Part shown: positions 27,429 to 36,567 of the stretch, one piece after another
Layout of the letters: each line of letters begins with the position of its first letter
Numbering within the stretch: the first letter of the stretch is position 1
DNA from: Mycobacteriaceae bacterium
Lineage (GTDB): Bacteria > Actinomycetota > Actinomycetes > Mycobacteriales > Mycobacteriaceae
Direction of reading: 5' to 3'
Assembly (NCBI GenBank): GCA_028726465.1
Contig: JAQYQB010000004.1
Span: forward strand, 1-64,000
DNA: 64,000 bases
Translations under genes and position numbers: made by a program
Notes under the pieces: model-generated
Seen by the model: only the letters and a program-made list of their open reading frames with translations
Told to the model about the DNA's origin: nothing
The model's database searches: none

Positions 27429-28454
27429 ATGTCAGATCAATTCCGCGCCGCGGTGGTCGAAGAATTCGGCCCACGGCTTAACCTCGAAGACATTGACCTG
27501 CCGGAGCCCGGCCGCAACCAAGCGCTGGTCAAGAACATCGCCTCGGGCATCTGCCACACCGACGTCCACGCCGCTGGCGGCGACTGGCCCGTCAAGCCGG
27601 AGCCGCCCTTCGTGCCTGGACACGAGGGCGTCGGCGAGGTCGTCAAGCTGGGGCCGGGCGAGCACGACGTCAAGGTAGGCGACATCGTGGGCAACGTGTG
27701 GCTCTGGTCCGCGTGTGGCACCTGCGAGTACTGCCGTACCGGCCGGGAAACCCTGTGTAACGAGGCCGAATACGGCGGCTACACCGTGGATGGCTCGTTT
27801 GGCCAATACATGCTGGTCGACACCCGCTACTGCGCGCGCATCCCGGAAGGCGCCGATCCCATCGAGGTAGCCCCCATCCTGTGCGCCGGCGTGACGGTCT
27901 ACAAGGGCCTCAAGGAGGCTGAGACCAAGCCGGGTCAGTTCATGGTGATTTCCGGAATCGGCGGCCTCGGCCACGTGGCCGTGCAGTACGCCGTGGCCAT
28001 GGGCATGCGCGTTATCGCGGTGGACATCGCGGACGACAAGCTCGAGCTCGCCAAGAAGCACGGCGCCGAGTTCGCGGTCAACGCCAAGGACCAGGATCCG
28101 GCTCAGGCCGTGGAGGAATACACCCAGGGCGGCGCCCACGGCGTGCTCGTGACCGCGGTCCACCCGCAGGCCTTCGGTCAGGCCATCGGCATGGCGCGCA
28201 AGGGCGGCACCATCGTCTTCAACGGCCTTCCCCCGGGAGACTTCCCGGCGCCGATCTTCGACATCGTCTTCAAGGGCCTGACCATCCGCGGATCCTTGGT
28301 CGGTACGCGTCAGGACCTGGAAGAGGCGCTGGACTTCTACGCCCGCGGCAAGATCAAGCCGACCGTCACCGAGGTCAAGCTGGATGACGTCAACGACGTC
28401 TTCGATGGCCTCATCAACGGCGGCGTGGACGGCCGACGGGTTATCCGCTACTAG
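27429..28454 (+). CDS. adhA: Zinc-dependent alcohol dehydrogenase
   Basis: Oxidises ethanol and other primary alcohols with NAD. The 341 residues show the AdhP/AdhA form of the zinc MDR family: catalytic zinc ligands Cys42 (ICHTDVH), His65 and Glu66 (GHEG); structural zinc cysteines 96, 99, 102 and 110 (CGTCEYC...C); and the dinucleotide loop GIGGLGHVA. GAAAGGA lies about 10 nt before the ATG. It stands alone, between the mfd terminator and its own terminator, and its long upstream region suggests carbon-source regulation as in C. glutamicum. Confidence 0.92.
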   Translation: MSDQFRAAVVEEFGPRLNLEDIDLPEPGRNQALVKNIASGICHTDVHAAGGDWPVKPEPPFVPGHEGVGEVVKLGPGEHDVKVGDIVGNVWLWSACGTCEYCRTGRETLCNEAEYGGYTVDGSFGQYMLVDTRYCARIPEGADPIEVAPILCAGVTVYKGLKEAETKPGQFMVISGIGGLGHVAVQYAVAMGMRVIAVDIADDKLELAKKHGAEFAVNAKDQDPAQAVEEYTQGGAHGVLVTAVHPQAFGQAIGMARKGGTIVFNGLPPGDFPAPIFDIVFKGLTIRGSLVGTRQDLEEALDFYARGKIKPTVTEVKLDDVNDVFDGLINGGVDGRRVIRY

Positions 28455-28502
28455 CCGCGCCCTGAGCGCTAGCTGCTAGCTAGCCCGCGAAAACCCACCG
28501 AA

Positions 28503-28538
28503 AAAGCCCGGTTGCTGCATTGAGAGCAACCGGGCTTT
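28503..28538. terminator. Bidirectional terminator between adhA and the antiporter gene
   Basis: Perfect 14-bp arms AAAGCCCGGTTGCT (28503-28516) and AGCAACCGGGCTTT (28525-28538), with A and T runs on the outside for both converging genes. Confidence 0.9.
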
Positions 28539-28577
28539 GCCGCGTGCCTGGGCCGTGTGGTCTTTAAAGCGGCGCTG

Positions 28578-30077
28578 CTAGCTCAGGGTGAGCGAGCCGG
28601 TGCTTAGCCCCCAGATGGCAATGGCGGCGCCGATGGTCACGACGACGACCACGCCCCACTCGAAGGCGTTGAAGACGCGCTCGCGCTTGTACAGACGGGT
28701 GCCGACGTAGGGAATCATGCCCGGGATGACCGCCAGAGCTCCCAAGAGTACGTAGACCGGATCGGCGGCGTAGATGAGCCAGACCGAGTAGATGAAGGCC
28801 ACCAGCGCGATGGCGAAGTGGCGGCGGTTGTCCCGGCGACCGACCTCGGGCCCGGAGATATCGAAACGCACCCCGGCGTGCGGGTGGTTCAGGCCCTTGC
28901 CGCGCACCGTGAGCAAGAGCAGATAGAACGCGGAGAAGATATAGGGCAGCAGGTACATGATGGTCGCCAGCTGCACCATGGCGTTGTAGGAGGTCTCGTT
29001 CAGGTAGAAGATGATGATGAAGACCTGGATGACCGAGGTGGAAATCAGCTGCGCGGCCCAGGGGGCGCCGGCTACGTTGACGGTGCCAATGCGGCGGGGG
29101 ATGAGGCCATCGATAGCCATCATCACGATGGGCTCAGCGCACAGCATCTGCCAGGAGACATAAGCGCCCAGCACGGACAGGCACAGGCCTAGGGAGATGA
29201 GCGCGCCGCCCCACGGGCCGACCACGGCGGTAAGAACCGAGGCCATGGAGTTGTCCGGCAGCGCGGCGAGCTCTTCCTGGCTCAGCACGCCGAAAGATAG
29301 CGTGGATACGGACACCAGCAGGGCGAGGACGGAGAAGAAGCCGACGACCGTCGCGCGGCCGACGTCGCCGCGGGTGCGGGCCTGCTTGGAGTAGACGGAC
29401 GCGCCCTCCACGCCGATGAAGACCCAGACGGTAAACAGCATGATGCCCTGGACCTGCTCGAACAGGCTGGCTTCGGAGGCCCGGCCCCAGAAGTCGAAGG
29501 TGAACTTGTCCCAGCTGAACCCGAGGAAGGCGACCAGGACGATGAAGGCCAGGATGGGGACCAGCTTGGCCACGGTGGTTACCAGGTTCATGAAGGCAGC
29601 CTGCTGGATGCCGCGGGCTAGCACGGCGAAGATGAGCCACGTCATGGCCGAAACGGCCAGGGCGGAGGTCCACTGGTGGTCCGCGTTGAAGAACGGGATG
29701 TAGTGGCCGACAGTGTTGAAGAAGAGGGTGGCGTAGCCGACCTGCGCCATGACAGAGCCGAGCCAGTAGCCCCAGCCGGAGGTGAAGCCGATGAAATCGC
29801 CCAGGCCGGCGCGCACGTAGGAATACACCCCGGAGTCGAGGTTGGGCTTGCGGTGCGCCAGGATTTGGAAGACGAAGGCGACTGACAGCATGCCGACGCC
29901 GGCGATGAGCCAGCCGATGAGCATGGCGCCCGGGCCGGCCACGGAGGCGATGTTTTGCGGCAGGGAGAAGATGCCCGCGCCCACCGTGGAGCCGATAATG
30001 AGCGCTACCAGCGTCCATAGCGTCACGGAGTGGGAGCGGCCCGTCGCTGCCACCACCGGGGAATCTTGATTAGTCAC
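28578..30077 (-). CDS. Basic amino acid antiporter of the APC superfamily (ArcD/YdgI-like)
   Basis: A 499-residue permease with 12 or 13 hydrophobic segments. The first helix LIIGSTVGAGIFSLPQNIA and the following region match the arginine/ornithine antiporter branch of the APA family, which swaps arginine for ornithine or exchanges lysine and histidine products. No arginine deiminase genes are in the window, so the substrate pair is inferred only from family likeness. The start is a GTG at 30077. It is divergent from mazG. Confidence 0.8.
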   Translation of the reverse strand: MTNQDSPVVAATGRSHSVTLWTLVALIIGSTVGAGIFSLPQNIASVAGPGAMLIGWLIAGVGMLSVAFVFQILAHRKPNLDSGVYSYVRAGLGDFIGFTSGWGYWLGSVMAQVGYATLFFNTVGHYIPFFNADHQWTSALAVSAMTWLIFAVLARGIQQAAFMNLVTTVAKLVPILAFIVLVAFLGFSWDKFTFDFWGRASEASLFEQVQGIMLFTVWVFIGVEGASVYSKQARTRGDVGRATVVGFFSVLALLVSVSTLSFGVLSQEELAALPDNSMASVLTAVVGPWGGALISLGLCLSVLGAYVSWQMLCAEPIVMMAIDGLIPRRIGTVNVAGAPWAAQLISTSVIQVFIIIFYLNETSYNAMVQLATIMYLLPYIFSAFYLLLLTVRGKGLNHPHAGVRFDISGPEVGRRDNRRHFAIALVAFIYSVWLIYAADPVYVLLGALAVIPGMIPYVGTRLYKRERVFNAFEWGVVVVVTIGAAIAIWGLSTGSLTLS

Positions 30078-30132
30078 CCGTTAAAACTATCGTGTATACC
30101 GCCCGCAAGGGAATTCAGCGAAGACGACCCCC

Positions 30133-30138
30133 TATACT
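30133..30138 (+). promoter_or_regulatory. Strong -10 box of mazG (leaderless start)
   Basis: TATACT, one base from the TATAAT consensus, ends 8 nt before the mazG ATG. The ATG has no ribosome binding site, which makes this one of the clearest leaderless starts in the window. Confidence 0.6.
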
Positions 30139-30146
30139 CGGGGTCT

Positions 30147-30758
30147 ATGACTGTCCTGCTGCTCGATGAACGTTGGCCCACCCTGATCCCCATGCAGGCG
30201 CACGGCCGGCTTGCCGGCCCGGTGTCTTTCACCAGCGAAGTTCCCGTGAAGGTGCGGTGGAATTTCTCCGATCTGGTAACCGGGGAAACGCCCGAGGGCC
30301 TGCTGGTGACCACCGACGACAACGACCCGGAGGCCCGACGCCGGATTGCGGCGGGCGAGGCGGTCATCGAGGCGGAGTCGCGGCAGGACCCGGTCGGCCA
30401 GGCGCAGCGCGTGATGACGCGGGCGTTGCACATCGGGGAGTGGGAGCGGGCGCAAACGCACACCAGCCTGCTGCCGTATCTGGAGGAAGAATCCGCCGAA
30501 TTCGCCGAGGCGGTGCGCTCCGGCGCCGCGGAAGCAGAGCTCTGCGCCGAGCTAGGCGACGTCTTCCTGCAGGTGCTCTTCCATGCCGAGATCGCCAGCC
30601 GCCGGGGTGCTTTCGAATTCGCGGACGTGGCGGCCAGCTTCGTGAACAAGATGCGCCAGCGCAGCCCCTACCTCTTCGACGGCACACGCACGGTCGTGCC
30701 GAGCGAAGAGCAGGAGCGTCTCTGGCGGGAGGGCAAGGCGCGCAGCCGTCGCTCCTAG
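30147..30758 (+). CDS. mazG: MazG family nucleoside triphosphate pyrophosphohydrolase
   Basis: MazG hydrolyses (d)NTPs, including damaged ones, to monophosphates and pyrophosphate. The protein has 203 residues. The C-terminal ~110 form one MazG domain: LEEESAEFAEAV and ELCAELGDVFLQVLFH carry the metal-binding acidic residues, and VNKMRQRSPYLF is the usual ending. The N-terminal ~90 residues are an extra segment, as in the mycobacterial protein. A leaderless start at ATG 30147 is supported by TATACT upstream. It opens the plus-strand run that leads to eno and ppx. Confidence 0.9.
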   Translation: MTVLLLDERWPTLIPMQAHGRLAGPVSFTSEVPVKVRWNFSDLVTGETPEGLLVTTDDNDPEARRRIAAGEAVIEAESRQDPVGQAQRVMTRALHIGEWERAQTHTSLLPYLEEESAEFAEAVRSGAAEAELCAELGDVFLQVLFHAEIASRRGAFEFADVAASFVNKMRQRSPYLFDGTRTVVPSEEQERLWREGKARSRRS

Positions 30759-30772
30759 CTGCTCAGTTCTAC

Positions 30773-31195
30773 CTAGGCGCCCTGGCGCAGGGTAGAGGAC
30801 AGCAGCGGGAGGTAGTCGCCCAGCTGGGAGGACAGGCCGGTGCCGCCGGTGAGCAGGGTGTCCTGCTTAACGATGCCGCACTCCAGGGCGCGGTCGGCGG
30901 TCTCGCCGGCGAACTTGGTGGCGGCCAGCTGAATGGGCGAGAAGGTCTGGCCGTTGGGGTTGAGCTCGCGCAGGTTGCGCGAGAGCTGGTTGCGGGTGGT
31001 CTCCGGGGTTAGCAGCTCGCCGGAGGTGGTGGCATCGATAGCGTGCAGGGTGGTGCGCAGGGTGTTGCAGTCGGCGCCCTTGATGAGCTGGGAGCCCAGA
31101 TCCAGGATGGACGGGGCGGCCTGGGCCGCCGGGGCCAGGGCCAGGGTCAAAGCGGTAGCTGCCGCGGTCGCAGCGGCGGTAAGGCGAGAACGCAT
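30773..31195 (-). CDS. Small secreted protein of unknown function
   Basis: A 140-residue protein with a clear Sec signal peptide: basic start MRSRL, an Ala-rich hydrophobic core and a cleavage site after PAAQA near residue 27. The mature part has two cysteines (in KGADCNTL and ALECGIV) that may form a disulfide. AAAGGA lies 8 nt before the ATG. It sits on the opposite strand inside the mazG-eno run, converging with mazG 15 bp away. No family is recognised with confidence. Confidence 0.75.
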   Translation of the reverse strand: MRSRLTAAATAAATALTLALAPAAQAAPSILDLGSQLIKGADCNTLRTTLHAIDATTSGELLTPETTRNQLSRNLRELNPNGQTFSPIQLAATKFAGETADRALECGIVKQDTLLTGGTGLSSQLGDYLPLLSSTLRQGA

Positions 31196-31407
31196 GAGAA
31201 AAGTCCTTTGGGGTGAGAAGAGAGGTTAAGGAAAAGGCCGGGGCCCGGCAGCTGGCCGGGTAGAGCCCAGATAGAACATAGCCGAGAAGTTGTTACAAAA
31301 GTTAAAAGAGTGACAAATGTTGCAAATTTGTGACCCTTTCCGCCGGTCGCGGCGCCCTCATGTCGCAGTTCGCCCCGGGCGATAGCAGGCCGGTAGGATA
31401 TGACCTC
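31196..31407. promoter_or_regulatory. AT-rich divergent promoter region
   Basis: Lies between the small secreted protein gene and the transglycosylase gene. It contains GTGACAAAT and AATTTGTGAC (about 31310-31334), which form an imperfect dyad around GTTGC, and a GTTACAAAAGTT stretch. The repeats recall MtrA- or GlxR-type sites of cell-wall genes, but neither consensus is matched fully. Confidence 0.35.
31394..31399 (+). promoter_or_regulatory. Candidate -10 box of the transglycosylase gene
   Basis: TAGGAT, 8 nt before the GTG start at 31408; no Shine-Dalgarno. Confidence 0.45.
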
Positions 31408-32205
31408 GTGACTCAACGGACGGGCAAGATGGCACTGAGGGGATGCGGCTGCGCCGCGGTCCTCGCCATCGTGCTGATCGTCGCGCTGGTGGGCTGGTCA
31501 CTGTCCTTTTTGGGGGCGCCCTCGCCCGTACGCAAGCTCGACCCAGTGCCGGACAACGTTCCGCCGCAATCCCCGGCAGAAGTCGCCGACATCAACGTCC
31601 ACGCCCCAGGGCGCACCGCGGACAAGTTGACCTACTGGGCCCAGGATCTGTCCGAGCAGACCGGGATCCCGGCCCAGGCGCTGCGCGCCTACGGCAACGC
31701 AGAGCTTATCGCCCGGGATTCCTGGCCGGGCTGTAACTTGCGCTGGAACACGCTGGCCGGCATCGGCTACGTGGAGACCCGGCACGGCACCTACTCGGGC
31801 AACTGGTTCAAACCGTCCTCGCTGGATGACAACGGCTACCCGCAGCCGCCCATCGTCGGCATCAGCCTGGACGGGACCAACAACACGGCCGAAATCCCGG
31901 ACACGGACAACGGCGAATTTGACGGCGATACCGAGTACGACCGGGCCGTCGGCCCAATGCAGTTCATCCCCGAGTCCTGGAAGCGCGTCGGGGTGGACGC
32001 CAACGGGGACGGGCACCCGGACCCGAACCAGATCGACGACGCCGCGGCCGGGGCGGCGAAATTGTTGTGTTTGGACGGACGTGACCTTTCGCACGAACAG
32101 GGGTGGGTCGCTGGTGTGCTCGCCTACAACCAATCGGGGGAATACGTGCGGAAAGTCGCCGCTGCGGCCAATTCTTATGCCATCGGCCAACCGGCTACCA
32201 GCTAG
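31408..32205 (+). CDS. Membrane-anchored lytic transglycosylase (LpqU-like position)
   Basis: Probably cleaves peptidoglycan glycan chains. The 265-residue protein has a transmembrane helix near residues 14-36, a linker, then an MltB/SLT-like domain. GIGYVETRHGTYS holds the likely catalytic glutamate, AVGPMQFIPESWKRVGVDANGDG is the family's second signature, and GVLAYNQSGEYV the last. It stands before eno, exactly where M. tuberculosis has LpqU. The GTG at 31408 is preferred because TAGGAT lies 8 nt upstream and the protein then begins directly before the membrane helix. Confidence 0.88.
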   Translation: MTQRTGKMALRGCGCAAVLAIVLIVALVGWSLSFLGAPSPVRKLDPVPDNVPPQSPAEVADINVHAPGRTADKLTYWAQDLSEQTGIPAQALRAYGNAELIARDSWPGCNLRWNTLAGIGYVETRHGTYSGNWFKPSSLDDNGYPQPPIVGISLDGTNNTAEIPDTDNGEFDGDTEYDRAVGPMQFIPESWKRVGVDANGDGHPDPNQIDDAAAGAAKLLCLDGRDLSHEQGWVAGVLAYNQSGEYVRKVAAAANSYAIGQPATS

Positions 32206-32324
32206 GGCGGGCATCCGGCTTGGCGGATATGGCCACGCCGCGGGCAAGTTTTCGGTAAAAATGGAAGCTAGGTAGGCGTCCCATGTTTTCGGGGCGCGCC
32301 CACATCTAACCTCTAGAGGAGTGA

Positions 32325-33611
<1,287 letters not shown>

Positions 33612-33632
33612 GTGCGGCTGAATCCTTAGCTT

Positions 33633-33660
33633 CGGCCCCGGGCATCCCCGGGGCCGTTTC
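33633..33660 (+). terminator. Terminator of eno
   Basis: CGGCCCCGG (33633-33641) pairs with CCGGGGCCG (33648-33656), followed by a short T-rich tail. Confidence 0.75.
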
Positions 33661-33763
33661 TCGTCTGGGGGCTTCGCCAGGCTCCGGGGGCGCGGTCTTA
33701 AACTGCGTCCCTTTTTTAACACTCGCCCCGCCGCGCCGTTGCTGCGTGATGGGGCGGTCACGC

Positions 33764-33769
33764 TAGGAT
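33764..33769 (+). promoter_or_regulatory. Candidate -10 box of ftsB (leaderless start)
   Basis: TAGGAT, 10 nt before the ATG at 33780 and close to a GTG at 33771. No Shine-Dalgarno is present. Confidence 0.4.
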
Positions 33770-33779
33770 AGTGGCCTAT

Positions 33780-34433
33780 ATGGCACGCGAGAAGAAAACC
33801 CCCAGCAAGCGGCGCACCACCGTACCGGTAGCGTCGCGCTCTGCGGGGCGCTCCGGCCGGTCCACCGCGCGCCCGCGCCCCAAGGCAAACCGGAAGCCGG
33901 ACCGCCTGGATGTCGCCGGCTTTACCGTCATCGTCGCCGTGCTGGTGGTGGTGCTGGCCGCCATCGCCGTGCCGCTGCGCAACTTCTACCAGGGGCGCTC
34001 CGAAATCGCGCGGCTGAACGAGTCCATCGCCGCGAAGGAAGCCGAAAAGGCGCAGCTGCAGGAAGAAATCGACCACTACCAGGACGAGGACTTCGTCAAG
34101 CAGGAAGCCCGTCGGCGCCTGGGTGTCATCGAACCGGGGGAGACCGCCTACCGAATCCTGGACCCGCAGATGAGCCCGGATCACTCGGTGACCACGGGCA
34201 AGGACGCCGTGGAGGAAGACCAGCCGTGGTACGCGGTGCTGTGGGACTCGCTCTCCGAGGGCGAAGAGCCGCGTTCGGTGGTTTCCGGTGGGCCGAAGGA
34301 CACGGGAGCTAACCAGGACGAGACCTCCGAGGGGCCGGTCTCCTCGGCCGTGGAAGAGGCCATCGAGGAATCCCATAACTCCCCGGAGCAGCCGGATCCC
34401 GTGGACCAAGGCGCGGATTACGCGCCGCAGTAA
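33780..34433 (+). CDS. ftsB: Septum formation initiator FtsB/DivIC
   Basis: A bitopic cell-division protein that joins FtsL and FtsQ in the divisome. The 217 residues consist of a basic cytoplasmic tail (about 1-42, Lys/Arg/Ser-rich), one transmembrane helix (about 45-66), a coiled coil (about 72-98, with ARLNESIAAKEAEKAQLQ) and the conserved DFVKQEARRRLGVIEPGE segment. The C-terminal ~90 residues are acidic and low in complexity, a feature of actinobacterial forms. ATG 33780 is chosen over a GTG 9 nt earlier. Eno, ftsB, DUF501 and ppx keep the mycobacterial order. Confidence 0.92.
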   Translation: MAREKKTPSKRRTTVPVASRSAGRSGRSTARPRPKANRKPDRLDVAGFTVIVAVLVVVLAAIAVPLRNFYQGRSEIARLNESIAAKEAEKAQLQEEIDHYQDEDFVKQEARRRLGVIEPGETAYRILDPQMSPDHSVTTGKDAVEEDQPWYAVLWDSLSEGEEPRSVVSGGPKDTGANQDETSEGPVSSAVEEAIEESHNSPEQPDPVDQGADYAPQ

Positions 34434-34479
34434 CGCCCCGCGCTCACGCCGGTGGGGTGTTCGTGAGACAATAGCGTCT

Positions 34480-35025
34480 ATGACCGTGACAGATAAGGAC
34501 CTCGCCACCGTCGGCCAGCAACTGGGCCGTACTCCGCGGGGTGTGCTGGAAGTTTCCTACTACACCCCGGACGGCCAACCCGCCGTCATCAAGACCGCCC
34601 CCAAGCTGGAGGACGGTACCCCGTTTCCCACGCTGTACTACCTGACGGATCCCCGCCTGACCGCGGAGGCCTCCCGCCTCGAGGTCGCCCACGTCATGAA
34701 GTGGATGGAAGCGCGACTGGCTGACGATGCCGACTTGGCCCGCGATTACCGCGCCGCCCACGAGCACTACCTGGCCGAGCGCAACAAGATTGCCGACCTG
34801 GGCACTGATTTCTCCGGCGGCGGGATGCCCGACCGCGTCAAGTGCCTGCACGTTCTGATCGCCTACGCGCTGGCCGAAGGCCCCCAGCACTTCCGCCTGG
34901 GGACGGAGGCAGTGGCGCTGGCCGCCGAGCACGGCGAACTGCGCGGCAGCGCCATCCCGGATGAGTGGCCGAGCGTGGCCGACCTGGGCATCGATATGGA
35001 ACAGTTCGACTTCTCCAATACCTAA
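34480..35025 (+). CDS. DUF501 family protein
   Basis: A 181-residue protein of unknown function, found in nearly all actinobacteria between the ftsB and ppx genes. LGRTPRGVLEVSYYTPDGQP opens the domain and PFPTLYYLTDPRLTAEASRLE is its best conserved part; HYLAERNKIADLG and GMPDRVKCLHVLIAYALA follow. There is no signal peptide or membrane helix, so it is cytoplasmic. The ATG at 34480 has a GACAAT box 7 nt upstream, without a Shine-Dalgarno. Ppx follows after 62 bp. Confidence 0.88.
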   Translation: MTVTDKDLATVGQQLGRTPRGVLEVSYYTPDGQPAVIKTAPKLEDGTPFPTLYYLTDPRLTAEASRLEVAHVMKWMEARLADDADLARDYRAAHEHYLAERNKIADLGTDFSGGGMPDRVKCLHVLIAYALAEGPQHFRLGTEAVALAAEHGELRGSAIPDEWPSVADLGIDMEQFDFSNT

Positions 35026-35087
35026 ACCTGGCCCATAACCTCCTCGTTTACCCGCTCGAACAACTCGCCTAAGGACACGACACCAGC

Positions 35088-36059
35088 ATGACTCGCGTAG
35101 CAGCAATCGACTGTGGCACCAACTCCATCCGCCTGCTTATCTCCGATGTGCAGCCCGGCGGCAAAGTCAAGGATGTAACCCGGACTATGGAAATCATCCG
35201 CCTGGGCAAAGGCGTGGACGCGACCGGGGAAATCTCCCAGGAGGCTTTGGGCCGCGCCCGCGACGCGCTCGAGCAATTCGTCCAGCAGATGAAGTTCGAG
35301 CAGGTCAAGAAAGTGCGGATGGTCGCCACCTCGGCGACGCGCGATGCGAAGAACCAGCAGGAATTTTTCGATCTGACCGCGGAGCTCCTCGGCGAGATCG
35401 AACCCGGAGCCTGCGCGGAGGTCATCACCGGGGAAGAGGAGGCGCGGCTGTCCTTCAACGGCGCGGTTAGCGACTTGGCTCCGGAGCGCGCCCCGTTCTG
35501 TGTGATCGACTTGGGCGGCGGCTCCACGGAGTTCATCGTCGGCGACGAGGACGGCGCCATCGACAGCTCGCACTCGGCACAGATGGGCTGCGTGCGCATC
35601 ACCGAGCGCATCATGCCCTCCGATCCGCCGTCGGAGACCGAGATCGAAATCGCCAAGGACTTCGTCGCGGACAAGATGGAGGAAGTCTCCCGGCTCGTCA
35701 ACGTCGATAAGGCCCAGACCTTCGTGGGCTGCGCCGGCACGTTTACCACCCTGTCGGCCCTGGCCCAGGGGCTGGAGCGCTACGACGCCGATGCGATCCA
35801 CGGCACCGAGCTGCGCTTCGACGCCCTGCGCGTGCTTTTGGACCAGCTCATGCACACCCCGGCCGATGAACGCGCCCTGAACCCGGTGATCCACCCCGGC
35901 CGTGCCGACGTCATCGGCGGCGGCTCAGTGGCGGTCGAGGGGATCATGAACCTCATCGAGAAGCACAACGATGCCCGCTCCTTCGTCGTCTCCGAAAAAG
36001 ACATCCTCGACGGCATCATCGCTGGCCTCGTCGCCGGCATGGATGCCACCGACAGCTAG
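35088..36059 (+). CDS. ppx: Exopolyphosphatase / guanosine pentaphosphate phosphohydrolase family
   Basis: Shortens polyphosphate from its ends; some members also hydrolyse pppGpp. The 323 residues correspond to the two ASKHA (actin-like) domains without the C-terminal HD part of E. coli PPX, like the Rv1026/PPX2 form. AAIDCGTNSIRLLISD is the phosphate-1 loop, CVIDLGGGSTEFIVG the phosphate-2 loop, and GCAGTFTTLSAL and GGGSVAVEG the adenosine region. AAGGA is upstream of the ATG. Together with ppk2 at 4966 it gives both sides of polyphosphate turnover. Confidence 0.93.
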   Translation: MTRVAAIDCGTNSIRLLISDVQPGGKVKDVTRTMEIIRLGKGVDATGEISQEALGRARDALEQFVQQMKFEQVKKVRMVATSATRDAKNQQEFFDLTAELLGEIEPGACAEVITGEEEARLSFNGAVSDLAPERAPFCVIDLGGGSTEFIVGDEDGAIDSSHSAQMGCVRITERIMPSDPPSETEIEIAKDFVADKMEEVSRLVNVDKAQTFVGCAGTFTTLSALAQGLERYDADAIHGTELRFDALRVLLDQLMHTPADERALNPVIHPGRADVIGGGSVAVEGIMNLIEKHNDARSFVVSEKDILDGIIAGLVAGMDATDS

Positions 36060-36147
36060 CCCTTCGCAACGGAGCCTAGGCAACGGGTCTCAAGCAACCA
36101 GCCCCGGGGTCGTGCGACCCGGTTTCCATCCCGGCCCTGTTGTGAAT

Positions 36148-36153
36148 TAGACT
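36148..36153 (+). promoter_or_regulatory. Candidate -10 box of the UAA tRNA gene
   Basis: TAGACT lies 15 nt before the 5' end of the tRNA, leaving a leader of about 8 nt. Confidence 0.45.
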
Positions 36154-36168
36154 CAATAGGGTTGCACA

Positions 36169-36245
36169 GCCCCTATAGCCCAATCGGCAGAGGCAGTTGA
36201 CTTAAAATCAATTCAGTGTGGGTTCGAGTCCCACTGGGGGCACCA
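36169..36245 (+). tRNA. tRNA with UAA anticodon (Leu), class I shape, CCA encoded
   Basis: The 74-nt body (36169-36242) folds as acceptor GCCCCTA/TGGGGGC, D-stem GCC/GGC, anticodon stem GTTGA/TCAAT with loop CTTAAAA, T-arm GTGGG-TTCGAGT-CCCAC, discriminator A, and an encoded CCA (36243-36245). The anticodon is TAA, which reads the leucine codon UUA. Bacterial leucine tRNAs normally have a long variable arm of 10 or more bases; here it is only about 5 nt. The call is Leu by anticodon, but charging with leucine is not assured. Confidence 0.85.
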
Positions 36246-36567
36246 CTACCAGCGGAAACACTCCGCCGGCACCACGGGAACCGCGCTTTCCGTCAATAAG
36301 GAGTCCAAAAATTGCGCGATTTCGATGGGGTAGCAGCCCTTGGCGCCCCCCAGCTGAGCCAATAGCTAAAGCCGAGGCTCCATCTGTAGCGGGTGCCCCT
36401 GCGCGATAAAAGTTCCGCAGGTCGCAGAGCCGTTGCTCCCGCCAACTGGTTTTTCAAGTTGACAGCGCCGCAAATGTCCAGCATTGTTGACTTATCACGA
36501 TTATGCCGCCCGCCCCTTGTCAGGGGCGTGCGGCCCTTTTTAATTTGTTTTTCCAGGAGGTTGCCGG
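36246..36567 (+). promoter_or_regulatory. Leader of the DHA2 exporter gene with promoter and attenuator-like hairpin
   Basis: A 322-bp gap without a convincing gene. TTGACA (36459-36464) and CATTGT (36482-36487) are 17 bp apart, a good promoter. About 12 nt after the expected start, a G+C-rich stem pairs 36505-36517 with 36522-36534 and is followed by CCTTTTTAATTT, an intrinsic terminator. Then comes AGGAGG and the ATG at 36568. A terminator inside a 5' leader, just before the start, suggests premature termination control, but it could also end the tRNA transcript. Confidence 0.5.

Noticed and set aside
31304..31335. GlxR or MtrA binding site upstream of the transglycosylase
   Set aside because: Only half-sites fit; the full consensus is not met, so it is kept as a general AT-rich control region.
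36218..36409. Short frame starting inside the UAA tRNA
   Set aside because: It begins within the tRNA T-arm and cannot be a gene of its own.
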